64,000 bases of DNA, from NCBI GenBank assembly GCA_018907035.1, contig JACCIC010000063.1, forward strand, positions 1,621,001 to 1,685,000, read 5' to 3'. This stretch comes from Sycobia sp. Sy_11 (taxonomy: Eukaryota > Arthropoda > Insecta > Hymenoptera > Epichrysomallidae). Positions within the stretch are counted from its first letter, which is position 1. The number at the start of each line of letters is the position of its first letter. The translations under genes and the position numbers were made by a program. Shown piece by piece: positions 13,756 through 25,200 of the stretch. The notes beneath the pieces are model-generated. The model saw only the letters and a list, made by a program, of their open reading frames with translations, was not told where the DNA came from and ran no database searches.

Positions 13756-14511
13756 TCGGAATTGTTTTCATCGAAATAAAATAATTTATACGTTCAACAG
13801 AGGTGCTTAATATTAAAATTTACAATAATTAGTGTAAAAAAATATATTAATAATTATTAATTATTAACTGCAAATCGTAATACGTAGTAATGCATATAGA
13901 AAATAATTTATAAATTCTAATTAAATGGTATGTGTTACCTAAATACGTAAATATATTTTTTATTTTAAAAAAATAAATATTAAAGAGTCAAACAATTATT
14001 CACTTGATCGAGGAAACAAAATTAGGATAATTTATAAATCGTCTTAATTTCTAAATTTACGACTAGATTCTGTCTAGTTTCTAACTTGGTATTCCTACCA
14101 AAATCTAAGGTCGTTCCCTATATAAAAAGCTATTAAAAGTGGGACAAATCGGAACTAGGATCAGACTAGATTTCTCTTCTGGATCCGAACATTTCATAAG
14201 GAAAACCTACCCGATACTAGTTAGATTCGAGAATGAATTTTCACACGGGAATTCGCGATTCTGAATTAAAGCACTTGGATAGAAATACTTCCCAATTTTT
14301 TGCGAAAATTATATAGTCACGCAGTAGTAGGACCTTTAATAGGACCGTAGGATAGTCAACTCTAAATCGTAGATAGTTATTATATATGATTTAAGTCTAC
14401 TGCTGTGCATTAAACTAGCAAAAGACGACAGCAGATATGTATGGGGGCAGTCAGCTTGTCCTAGTATCCTTTACTAATATTAGCATATTGTCCAATTTTT
14501 ATTATTAATTC

Positions 14512-14576
14512 AGAATCTGCGGGGGTAACTATAAACAAGGATAGTTGACTGTAATTATTGAAATATTTATCTACAA
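14512..14576. mobile_element. Right arm of the palindromic repeat family
   Basis: The reverse complement of this block aligns with 12700-12760 and with the 57 kb palindrome through ACAGTCAACTATCCTTGTTT and the CGCAGATTCTGAA word. It lies in inverted orientation to the arm at 12652-12780. Confidence 0.45.
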
Positions 14577-16010
14577 ATATTTTATTTAATACCACTGTAT
14601 GATTGATAAAAATATTTTTTAGATTATTTTTTCACAATGCTCAGTATTACTCCAATGAAACAAAATTATTGAAATTCCCAAAATATTTTCAATATTTATT
14701 GAATAATTCGTGTGGAAAATAATATTATGGTATGGGTACAAAAAACGATAAGGAAATATTGTAAGAAAAGTTTATTTTATGCTGCTAATATTTGTACATA
14801 TATTGTTCAAATTTATGAATATTTAAATTTCTTATTTAGGGCTAGATTCAGTTGAAATCAGTTTCAAGCAAAAAAAACTAATATTGGTTAAGAACAATAT
14901 TCACATAAGATAATATTCTCATAACGTAAAGGGTAAAATGCTTTGAATATATAATTACATTTGTTATAGCATACTTTTAGTGATAATCATGAAAATTAAT
15001 TCTCATTTTTTAGCATAGTATTAAAAGAACAATAAAATTTGAATAGATTTGTAACAGATATAACAAATAACTACTAGGCACACTATAAATATCTATTTTA
15101 TTTACTTGGATATACAAAACAAGATAGGAAATGCCTGTTTTTTGACATACGACTTTGATCGAGTCAAGCCACGGTGAACGGTATTCAATCGAAGTTCCAC
15201 ATTTTAGAGTTGGAATAGTATTGTATCTACAAGTAAAAACTCTATTCACAATATAATACATTCTAAATTACCTAATTTGAACAAATTCTATGACTTAAAT
15301 ACCTTGACTTTTCATTATTAAAAGTTTTTTTAAATTTTACTCTTAAAGAGTAAAAAAAAGTATTAAGAGATTTTTTAAAGGATTACATGAAAAATGTTTA
15401 TTTTGAAATATTTTTAAATGTAAAATGGGACTATAATATTATAATTACTAACAAGACATAATTATATATATATAAAAGAGCAAAAAGGAAAAATTTTAAT
15501 ACTACAAAACTATTACAAAGTAACGATCTTTGTTCTCTGTCTGTCCTTTCAAAACTGAAAACTAGCCACATTTTCTACAAAGATCAGGTAATAACATAAA
15601 TCTTTGTTCGTTCCTATTCCCACTTTTTATCTTTTACAATATTTTCCTCATACCTGATTCATATACTCTCGATCACTCACGTTTCCTCCCTCTTTAAAAA
15701 TCTTTTAATACATAATTAATACAATCCATAATTCTACAAGAATGTCAACTTCATATATTCTACGTATAAGATTAGATAATCAAATCAATAAAATTGATTT
15801 ACCAAGTGAAATTATACATATTTTATCGTTTTTATTAAATCCTTCTTCTTATTTAAATTACATAAAACATAAAATTGAAAATAAAATGAAAATAATATGA
15901 CGTGATATCAATCGTCTCTAACTACAGTCTATAAAACTCGCATAGAAGAAAAGAAAGAATCCTAGTGGGCCTTAAATCACATTATTCTTTATGAATAGCC
16001 CATTGCTTAT
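14577..16010. other. AT-rich intergenic DNA, no gene seen
   Basis: No convincing coding sequence or element ends. Confidence 0.5.
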
Positions 16011-16121
16011 TTATATCACGCACTCACGTAGAAGGGCAAAAGGAACGCGAACACTGGAGGAAGACGAACACACGTAATGAGCAAAAGGGGAAGAGGTTGC
16101 GTAAAGGGAGACTTTGATAGG

Positions 16122-16124
<3 letters not shown>

Positions 16125-16174
<50 letters not shown>
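16125..16174. repeat. (GA)n microsatellite
   Basis: Perfect GA dinucleotides. Confidence 0.95.
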
Positions 16175-16176
<2 letters not shown>

Positions 16177-16313
16177 GTACATACGTAAAATGAAAAGAGG
16201 GAGAGGACAACCAAGTAAAACGTGTGTGCGATAGGCATACATGAAAGACTGGTGCCGCTTGCTTGCATTTATACGTAGGTGTGCGTTTGTGTGTGTACGC
16301 GTATGTACCTGTG

Positions 16314-16315
<2 letters not shown>

Positions 16316-16361
<46 letters not shown>
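16316..16361. repeat. (TA)n microsatellite
   Basis: Perfect TA dinucleotides, followed shortly by an alternating CG/CA tract. Confidence 0.95.
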
Positions 16362-16363
<2 letters not shown>

Positions 16364-16949
16364 TATATGTGCGCGCGCGCGCACACACACACACACATGA
16401 TTTCTCGCATGAATTTCACAAAGAGGTGGACGAAGCCCGGCAGCCCGGGCGTGCAGTATCCGCGCGGCCACCGCCGCGACCGAGCGTCAGCCCGTTCTGC
16501 TGTCTCTTCGGAAATTTGGATTTATGCGCGCTGCGCTCGCATAGGCCGCCGCATGGCCGTCGCGACGACGCGTGGGGCCCCGGCGACGACGCTCCGCCCC
16601 GCGCGCGGCGCCGATTATTTATATCCGGCTGTATCGCCGAGCTGGGAGGTTTTTCGGCGCTGCCGTGTGGATCAGCCCGCGTGCACCGGCCAGCGCGGCT
16701 CGATTTTGGCCCCACCGCCACTGTAGCCACCGCCGCCGATTGTTCGCGGGCGTTTTGTTTCGCCGTACAGCGGGCTCACGGGCGCCTGGCGTCCTGCGAT
16801 GAGCCCTCCGCGAATGCGCGGTTCCGTTGTATGGTAATCGAGCTGCGCACCCATCGGAAAGCTTGGTTCGCTGTGCTGGCTTCATTCGTTCGGCAATATC
16901 GTCGCAGGTCCGGGGGAACATATTTTTTATTGAGAATTAGGGTTCTTCT

Positions 16950-18430
16950 TGATTAATGGAGGATAATAGCATTTGTATGTATTGGTATATCGTCTCCGTT
17001 TCCTGCTTGTTAGCTCGTCAATAAATTATTATATCAAAGAGTTATCTGATTGAACGATATGTATTGTAAGTTGCGGAAATAGTAATTTATATTCTCTACC
17101 GCGAGTCTATAAATTAATCGAAGGCATACAATCTGAACGAATTCCATACAAAAGTTGAATCTTTTCTACAAGTATGTGAACTAAAGTATGATTTCAAAGT
17201 TACCCATTCAATATTTTTCAATAGCCTTATTAATTATTTTAAAGATAACATTAATTACTTTCTTTTTATAGGAAAACTTTAATACTACAGTAATCCCTAT
17301 TATAGATTGGTTACTAGCATTATCATAATTGTTGAATGATACTTTTGAGATTATCTCATGTTTATTCCGCACCTATTTAAGATTTATTTAAAAAACATAA
17401 ACAGTAAATAAGATATCAGTCATAATAGTATGACTTTTGAAGATTGTAATCGTAAAAATGTCATTTTAGCATCCTCCGTCGCTGCTTTTTATTAACTTTC
17501 TACACTTTACGGGTAACCAATAATTAACCGACACACAGTCACCAAGCGTAGCCAGTCAAGTCTTATCTTAGATGTACACTTAGGCACGTAGTATTGTGTA
17601 CTCACATACCTGGCTAGAAATAGATACGAACGATAAAGAGCAATGTAACAATGTGCAAAACCATCGTAAGAGGACGTACAAATTGTCATATTAAAATTTA
17701 TGGTCTCGTCTTGCAATACATTATTGAAAAGCTAATATAGATATATGTTCCTCTTTATCTACATTATTAACAATAAACAGCATAAAATAATTTCGTTTTC
17801 TTAACCATTTTATAAATACATTTTAAGAAAACAATAAAATACTTTGTGAAAATTAAAAATTTCGTTTTTTAAATTTATAACAAACGACGCTTTTGATTAA
17901 GCAAATTCAAAGAAAAATTTATTTATAGAAATATCTTTTACGTGCAAAGTTTAATCACTGTTATAAAACAAAGTACTTGAATTGAAACAATCAGTTTAAA
18001 TGAACTTTAAGAGAGATATTTTTTTAGTAAAAATGTATACAAGTAGGTTCATTTTCTAAAAAGTTTTTTTATCGATTGCTAATAATAAACGAATAAAGGT
18101 TCTAAGTTATCAAGTTCAAAGGTTAGTCACTTGTTTTGAATAGTTCAGTATATAACTAATAGATGTTTTAAATGAAATCAAGTTTAAAATATTTGAGAAT
18201 GTTGATACATATTATGCTGATCTGCTAGGTAGTGAGTCTCGCCGTCCGATGACACCACTATCACAAAAGAAGTTTATTATTATGCACATTCTTTATATGT
18301 AGTACATTTTTGACGGCGACTGTCGAAATTTTAACCAAATCAGATTCGTAGTGTTATTTTAACCACTTGTGGAAGCAAATGTAACCGCACATTTTCGAAA
18401 AATGGTAAAAGAGTAATGTTGAATGCAAGC
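16950..18430. other. AT-rich intergenic DNA, no gene seen
   Basis: Short frames only, no recognised feature. Confidence 0.45.
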
Positions 18431-18439
18431 AATGCAGAA

Positions 18440-19420
18440 AGGAATTGATGGCTACTTTTGAATGATTTATTACTAAAAATTGATTTAACGAGTTTCAGCG
18501 TTTTCGCACGTCAGTTTTGGCAAATCACCTATTGAGAGTGCGTAAGATAGTTGAGGCAATAGGTATGGTATTTCACAGGACTGCAAGAGTCATATTCTGT
18601 TTGAAATTTTGATCATGAGAAAACTTTCTGCGCGATGAGGGGCGCATTTACTTAGGCAGACAACAAGTACAACGATGCGACCACTTCAAGACAGTACTTC
18701 AAGCTGTGTAAACGCAATGCAAAGTCATTTGCGCATCACTTCATGGCCGTCGACGACATATGCCTTGACTGGTACATACTATAATCCAAGATATAGTTGA
18801 GACAGTGGACTGCATCTGCTGAACATTATCTGATGAAGACGGTGCCTGTCACATGAACCGCCAAGGTGACGATCGTCATTTTCTTCTATTTGTAGGGATA
18901 CCATACATGTCAAGTTTGTCTATAGAGGACAGCTTGGCACCTAGTTAACCCGTGAGTGACCAAATAGATCTCTGGGTAATAGATAAGTCCTTGACTAACT
19001 CCATATATGATCGCCTCTAAAGTAGAGGTTACCGACGATGCTTTACTGATGAGTTTAGTCAGTGACCCTAAGATGACACGCACCGCGAGCCATTGCTCGA
19101 AATGTAGGCGTGTACATATTACAACAGATAAGTTTTATGTGAACATCCTATAAATTAGTAAAGTGTGCTCTATATTCACTGCTTGGAGCCGGGAAAACTT
19201 GAAAAAGTCACTCGCTGAACAGATAGTTCAGATGAATGAGGAGGTCATTGACGCCATGGAAGTATATTTTGCTAATCTCGAGAACACGTATTTTTCAGTC
19301 GGATTAAAGAAATTGGAACATCACTGGGTCAAGTGTATCAAACTGCAAGATTCAGTGGTATTAGCAGCTTATGTCCGCAGATTGGGCTGTTTCAATTCCG
19401 GCGTATTTTTTAGAAATTTA
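18440..19420 (+). pseudogene. Decayed mariner transposase
   Basis: Pieces of a mariner transposase can be followed in shifting frames. Near 18660-18780 there is a segment of the type DNKYN-TTSRQ followed by AKSF-HHFMAVDDICLDWY. It corresponds to the region around the first catalytic Asp (normally V-T-x-D-E-T-W). The clearest piece is at 19190-19345, with SRENLKKSLAEQIVQMNEEV and then FSVGLKKLEHHWVKCIKLQ. That is the characteristic mariner C-terminus. Stops and frameshifts are numerous, so the copy is old and inactive. Terminal inverted repeats were not identified. Confidence 0.6.
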
Positions 19421-19469
19421 TACTTACACTCTCAAATTTATATTAGTTATCTGAACATAAGGTGAAGAG

Positions 19470-20340
19470 AAATGTTTTAGGAGTAGTAAAATTGGTAATT
19501 TGTTGAAGATATGGATTTTCAAGAAAACTTTGAATTTTCTTTTCTGACAACGAGATGGTTTCTAGAGGTTTCTCTGGCATGAATGCTACCTAATCCCAAG
19601 TAATCCCAGGTACACAGCTATAATCCTTTTTAATAGTATGTGCCTTACTTGAATTATATTTAAGTGCAGGTGTTACGATCTATTATTCACTAATTAACGA
19701 TAACTCGAATTATATTGATAACTTACCAAATAATTATTTTTATCATTTAAGAATTTAAGCTTTGTAGAATATGCTTATAAGTTTTATAGTTTGTAAAATT
19801 TACTTAACTTATAGATAATATTATTCAGTTATACATGTAATGGATTATATTTAAAATTGGGCGAAATTAAATTAGTGTAATTGATTAATATTTAGTTTTC
19901 ATTCAATTACAATTCAATTGAAATTCGATTTATCGGAGAAACCAAGTCGCAGATAAATTCTAAAACTCTTATGTATATTATATTATAAATTATGGATTGA
20001 AAAACGTGCTGTGCGACAGAGACTGTTTAGAAGCGTATAATTTTACGATTGAAGTGCAAAAAATAACCAAGAAATAAAGTCAAATAATTAGATTCCAAAA
20101 AATATATTTATTAATTCGAAAGAAATGAATAAAATAATTCTATTAAAAAACGGAGCATTTGTGAAAGCCCAACAAAATTTAATGAGTTGGTTTATTTAAT
20201 GGAGCCTATAAAGGCTAAATTTTGGAAAGTCCGAAAAATTACATTTGATACGTGCCATGACAGTAAAATCGGACATTTTTCTGAAAATTGCTCTCTATGA
20301 TAGTAGCATACGATAGATTATATTGGCGCTTTTCGTTTAA
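19470..20340. other. AT-rich intergenic DNA, no gene seen
   Basis: No supported coding region between the mariner relic and the retroelement upstream sequence. Confidence 0.45.
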
Positions 20341-20344
20341 ATTT

Positions 20345-20700
20345 CCTGGATGTGTCGATGACGGAAAGTGGACTCTCCTATATAAGGAGCGCGCAAGATG
20401 ATCGTGCATTCATTATGTTTCCGACTTTCTTAAGGTCTGCATTGTTCTATATAAGTATTTTATCTTAATATTAAATCTTTATATAGTAAAGTTCATTTGT
20501 TACATTATTAATTTTTTTCATAATAATATCCCATTTTCGATCTATTATAGCCGGTACGTTGCGAGAGGAAGCTAAGTCGTTAGTTAGCTTACATATTGTA
20601 ACCGTATCATTTTAATTTAGACTTTCATTTTAATAAAGATATATTCATCTGAGACTTAAGTTTTGTTTTGGGATTCGGAATCGAGCACTCGTCTCGAGTA
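20345..20700 (+). promoter_or_regulatory. TATA-box promoter plus polyadenylation signal: possible solo LTR or retroelement 5' region
   Basis: TATATAAGG (20379-20387) is followed about 33 bases later by an initiator-like TCATT (A at 20412). An AATAAA lies at 20632-20637, then a T/G-rich stretch. The order TATA, start site, AATAAA within about 260 bases is the layout of an LTR (U3-R-U5). It lies directly upstream of the non-LTR element, whose own promoter would be expected to be internal and TATA-less. I could not fix TG/CA ends or a target duplication. Alternatively it is simply the 5' region of the retrotransposon. Confidence 0.35.
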
Positions 20701-20821
20701 GACGTGTTTTCTCTCTAATCCGTAAATGTAAATAAACCCATTCGCAATCATTGTGTATAATAATACAGAAATCTTTGCGTTCTATAGTATATTAGTGCTA
20801 GTGCCAACGCTCAGTGTTTTT

Positions 20822-20865
20822 AGCTGCTACGGCTGATGCAGTTTTTAACTGCATCAGCTGCAGCT
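20822..20865 (+). promoter_or_regulatory. Long hairpin just upstream of ORF1 start
   Basis: CTGATGCAGTT (20833-20843) and AACTGCATCAG (20847-20857) form a perfect 11-bp stem with a TTT loop. An outer AGCTGC (20822-20827) pairs with GCAGCT (20860-20865). The structure ends 10 bases before the ORF1 ATG at 20876, where an RNA hairpin could affect scanning or packaging. The function is inferred; the pairing is seen. Confidence 0.6.
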
Positions 20866-20875
20866 TATCCTCATC

Positions 20876-22192
20876 ATGACTTCTACGAGTGAAGTTCCAA
20901 AAAGTGATCTATCTACGTTAACCGAAAGTTCCTGTTTCTCAACAATGCCAATTTATACGCAGCAGTCATATGCTATCGTTACTGCATCTAAAACGAGACC
21001 CGTAAAAGAAGAGGCAATTGTATTAGATTCCATTGAAGGATTGACAAACGACGATTATCTTGATGGCTTGGAAAAGTTAATTAAAGTTAGTGATATAAGA
21101 TATATTTCTAAAATCTCCGGTAAACGGGTTATTATTTACTTATCAAGCAAAAAACTAGTGCAAGAGTTAAAAAATAAGAATATCGTAATCAAGGACTATA
21201 CCATACAGATAAAGCCTTACATTAGTAACAATAAAAGGGTTGTCATCTCAAATGTACAGCCGTTTATTCCTGACGAACTCATACTAGACGCCCTACACAA
21301 GAAAGGAATTAAAATTACCTCTCAAATCAGTGATATCAAGGCCAGTTTTCAAAAATCAGGACGATCTCACATTTATTCTCTACGCCGGCAATTTTATATG
21401 AAGGAGGAAGACGTAAAAATTCTTCCCGAAAGTTTACAAATAAATTATGATAATACTTCATACTGGACGTACTTATCCACGGAATCCACCACATGCTTTA
21501 TTTGTAAACAAATAGGGCACATTGCTAAATTATGTCCCACTTTAGAAGAAACAGATCACTCGCAAAAGATAAATATTATTCAAAATTCCAACGTGCCTAC
21601 TATAATCGATAATACACACAACAATGATACACAACAAAATAAGAGACCTCGGTCTGTAACTAGCACTGAAGTATCAGATATTTCTATAATAAACGTAGCC
21701 TCATCTGAAATACTAACTACACCTGTGGTAGATAACGCAGAAAATCAAGTTTTTACTAAACCTAATAAATTACCTAAGAAAGAAAGTAAAAGCTCCAAAA
21801 AGCGTAAGATAACACAGGAAAAAAAGGACGAAAAGTTAAAAGAAAAAATACTGGCGTTAGAAAAAGCTCTGCTACCTACAAAAGAATTATTTAGCAGCGA
21901 GCTTTCTACTATGTCTGTTACCTATGAAAATTTTTTTAATCTAATTAAAGAAAGCTTTAGTGAGACCGATATCATTACAATTGCAAAGAAAACGGCAGCT
22001 GACGTATCCAGTATTGTTGCAATCATCGAAAAAGTACACCCAGCAGTTGAAGATAAAACTATCAAAGGAAAACTCACACGTATTAAAAATCAATTATTAA
22101 ACTCAAGCACAGCATCAATCTCATCCAGCGAAAATACAGATATGGAATGCGAAACTTCCAATAATAGCAGTCCTACTTACAATCTTCAATAA
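20876..22192 (+). CDS. Retrotransposon ORF1 protein (RNA-binding, CCHC zinc knuckle)
   Basis: This is an intact 438-residue frame. A CX2CX4HX4C zinc knuckle lies at residues 207-220 (Cys207, Cys210, His215, Cys220). Upstream, residues about 35-200 look like a compact RNA-binding region, with a strand-rich segment around RYISKISGKRVIIYL. Downstream is a Ser/Thr/Asn-rich linker, a basic cluster near residues 302-318 (KKESKSSKKRKITQEKK) that may act in nuclear import, and a short charged helix. ORF1 proteins of this group bind element RNA and form ribonucleoprotein particles. Many relatives carry two or three knuckles; only one is visible here. The ATG follows the long hairpin, and ORF2 starts 43 bases after the stop, so ORF2 would need reinitiation or a similar mechanism. 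Confidence 0.85.
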   Translation: MTSTSEVPKSDLSTLTESSCFSTMPIYTQQSYAIVTASKTRPVKEEAIVLDSIEGLTNDDYLDGLEKLIKVSDIRYISKISGKRVIIYLSSKKLVQELKNKNIVIKDYTIQIKPYISNNKRVVISNVQPFIPDELILDALHKKGIKITSQISDIKASFQKSGRSHIYSLRRQFYMKEEDVKILPESLQINYDNTSYWTYLSTESTTCFICKQIGHIAKLCPTLEETDHSQKINIIQNSNVPTIIDNTHNNDTQQNKRPRSVTSTEVSDISIINVASSEILTTPVVDNAENQVFTKPNKLPKKESKSSKKRKITQEKKDEKLKEKILALEKALLPTKELFSSELSTMSVTYENFFNLIKESFSETDIITIAKKTAADVSSIVAIIEKVHPAVEDKTIKGKLTRIKNQLLNSSTASISSSENTDMECETSNNSSPTYNLQ

Positions 22193-22235
22193 ATCTCTAT
22201 CTAAATATATCTATTATAGCTTACTTTACATAAAT

Positions 22236-25200
22236 ATGGAAAGCTATAATAAGGAATTAAATATTCTATTCTGGAATGCTAGAAGCATTACACAACGTAA
22301 ATACGAACTACCGAATATATTGCAACATATTGATGTCTTTGTGTGTGTCGAAACCTGGCTTACCAACACTATTCTTCAAGGAAAAGAATTCAATATAACA
22401 GGATACAAAACCTTACGTAAGGACAGACAACATAATAGAGGAGGTGGAATACTATTTTTGGTAAAATCTCAATTCGATACTGAAATAATTGATAATTTCG
22501 AATGCTTAAACGAAGATTTTGAAATTTATGGAATAAAAATTACAAACATCCAACCTCATATGGAAATATATGCTTATTATAGACCACCTGTTAGTATACT
22601 CACTCAAGAACAGTGGAATAATGCATTCAAGTTTATTGATTCTAATTCACATAGTATACTTCTTGGCGATTTCAACGCACATCACACCTATTGGAACTGT
22701 AAAATTAACGACACAAATGGTACACGATTTCTTAATTCAATTGAATCTAAAGACTTATTTATTCACAATACAGAGACACTTACAAGACTTAATTGTCGTA
22801 CAGGTAAAAAAACTAATATTGATCTAATTATTTCGACCATAAGACTGATAGGTAAATTAATTACCTCTGTGTGCGACGATTCATACGGTTCTGACCACTT
22901 TCCTCTTCGCATAACTGTTTCTATAACTAAATACCTTTATAAAAAAAAATCTTTCAAAATTCAATCTAAGAGAACAAATTGGGAAAAATTTTCGAAAATA
23001 TTATTAAATAATTATAATCAATTTTTTCAACCCATATTTTCTCACCTAAGTCCAAGCTGTAAATTACAATTTTTCATAAGAGAAATTAGCCATGCAGTAA
23101 CATTTAGCACGCCCAGAAAAACTTTGATGAACGATAGAATAAATAATTATAAACAAAATCCAGTTAAATGGTGGGACACTGACTGTGATAAAATTAAACG
23201 TCTGAGAAAAGCAGCTTTGAACAAGTGGCAATATACCAAAAAAATCGATGATTATATTGAATACAAGAAAAGGGTCGCAATAGCTAAAAAAAACTTTTCA
23301 TGATAAAAAAAAAGAAAGCTTTATTGCCTTCGCTGAATCAATTAACTTTAATACAAACAAAAGTTACGTGTGGAATACTGTAAAAATTTTTAAAAATAAA
23401 TACACTAAAATAAAATCATCTTTTAATCACAATTCTAGTAATATCGATAAAATCTCTCAAACAATAGATAAAATATGTCCACCATGGGTACCCAATGATC
23501 CATGTTGGCTTCCTAATTGTGCTGCAAATACCTTTTTAAGCAATCCCTTTCAACATTCTGAATTTAACATCGTGCTAAACTCAAGAAAAAGCTCTTCATC
23601 CCCAGGGATGGACGGTATTGATTATGATATTCTGAAAAAATTACCGTTAAATTATCAATTAGTTCTCTTGGATATTTTTAATGAAATGTACGATAAATGC
23701 GACTTTCCGATAGAATGGAAAAAATCCTTTACTATCTTTATTCCAAAATCAGATAATGAAAGTTTTCGTCCAATATGTTTGTCGTCTTGCATTTGTAAAG
23801 TCTTCGAAGGTCTCGTTAAAAACCGATTACAATGGTGGCTCGAAAAAAATAACCTTATACCGAGTGCGCAATCCGGATTTCGCAAAGGCCAATCGACTAC
23901 TGATAATCTTGTTCAATTAATATTAAAAATTGAAGAAGGCTTTAAGAAAAAACAACATGTCCTCGTTACATTCTTAGATATATCCAGCGCGTTCGACAAT
24001 GTAAATAGCACGATACTACTGGATATATTAGCCGAAATGAAATGTCCCTTAAATTTAATTAAATTTGTAAAATTCCTAAGTTATGAAAGGCACATATATA
24101 CAGAATTCACAGGAGATAAATATAGAAATTGCTATAAAGGCGTTCCACAAGGAGGGGTTCTTAGCCCCTTACTTTTTAATATTTATATTGCAAACATCAT
24201 GAAAAATTTACCTAAAAGTACAATCATATCTAAGTATGCCGGTGACATTATAATTTTAGTTAAAAAAAAATCGCTGAAATCTTGTACGTCAATCATGCAA
24301 AAAGCTGTGAGTACTGTACGAAAAAATTTGTATAGCATTGGATTGGAACTATCGGCGCACAAAACACAAATGATAGATTTTAATAACATTAACGTCATAC
24401 CCGGAATTGCAAAAATTAAAATCGATAACATATGTATTAACTCTCAAGAAAAAGCAAAATACCTTGGCATCATATTCGACTATCAATTAACCTTTAAATA
24501 TCATATTGACAAAGTTAAAAATAATGTATTGAAAGCCTTTAACGTAATAAAATTTATTAGAGGAACTTGGTGGGGAGCTGACCCGAACACCCTTCTTATT
24601 ATCTATAAGTCTTACATTCGGTCCATTATAGACTATGCCTGTTTCGTTTATTATCCCAAAAAGAAAAATAAACGTTATATTTTCGAAAAATTACAGTATG
24701 CCGCAATTCGACTAGCATTAGGCTACCGCATCAGTACACCGACCAATATTCTGCTGGCTGAATCCAAACTTACTTTTATTGAAGATAGGATAAAATATTT
24801 ATGTCTAAGTTATTTATCAAAAGTGCTGTCAAATTCCAATCTGTCTGTACATAAATCGATAGACAGTGCCTATACGAATTTTAAAAAATCAAAAAACAAA
24901 AGAATCCTTATTAATAGCATAAAAGAAATTATGTCTTACAAAAATGTAATTGATATTCAAAGCCATTACAATTTATATAATGTAGATTATGAAACTATTG
25001 TAAATAATATAGATGTAGATACGGAATTTGCTCAAACCTTACGCAGCGTTAAAGATGTTAATAGCAAAATTAATGAATTTGTAACAAAAAAGTGTGCTGT
25101 TTCGATATATACAGACGGAAGCAAAATTCAAAATAATATCTCAGTTGGTATAGCTTGCTTTTCAGAATCGCTCAATATATCCGTTCAAAAAAGCATCTCA

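Larger units (their letters stand above)
12988..14249 (+). mobile_element. Novel-looking TIR element with tRNA-like core, copy 1
   Basis: The termini are CCCGTGCAGAAAT on the left and ATTTTCACACGGG on the right, an imperfect inverted pair. A second copy lies in reverse orientation at 62397-63732 and is similar along its whole length. The dinucleotide AA flanks both sides here, and TT flanks both sides of the inverted copy, so a 2-bp target duplication is possible. Inside, in order, are about 2.5 tandem units of ~110 bp, a (CA)n tract, a tRNA-like segment (13685-13755), AT-rich DNA, and a segment rich in CTAG(T/A)T(C/A) words. No protein frame is present. It does not match a family I can name. 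It could be a MITE that captured a SINE, or a SINE-like element with inverted ends. Confidence 0.7.
16010..16950. other. CpG-rich island with GA, TA and CG/CA tracts
   Basis: The block begins with a (GA)n tract (16125-16174) and a (TA)n tract (16316-16361), followed by alternating CG and CA (16370-16397). A very CpG-rich core follows at about 16430-16900. A 225-codon + frame (16279-16956) begins in the microsatellites and continues as Arg/Ala/Pro-rich sequence. Overlapping frames on the other strand are equally long, so I reject it as a gene. Confidence 0.4.

Noticed and set aside
16279..16956. 225-codon + strand frame in a CpG-rich island
   Set aside because: It starts in microsatellites, is Arg/Ala/Pro-rich, and is overlapped by long frames in other phases and on the other strand. 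No domain or splice logic was seen.
23285..23370. Programmed ribosomal frameshift in ORF2
   Set aside because: The element type does not normally use one, and the break lies between endonuclease and reverse transcriptase in a homopolymer. Mutation or sequencing error is simpler.
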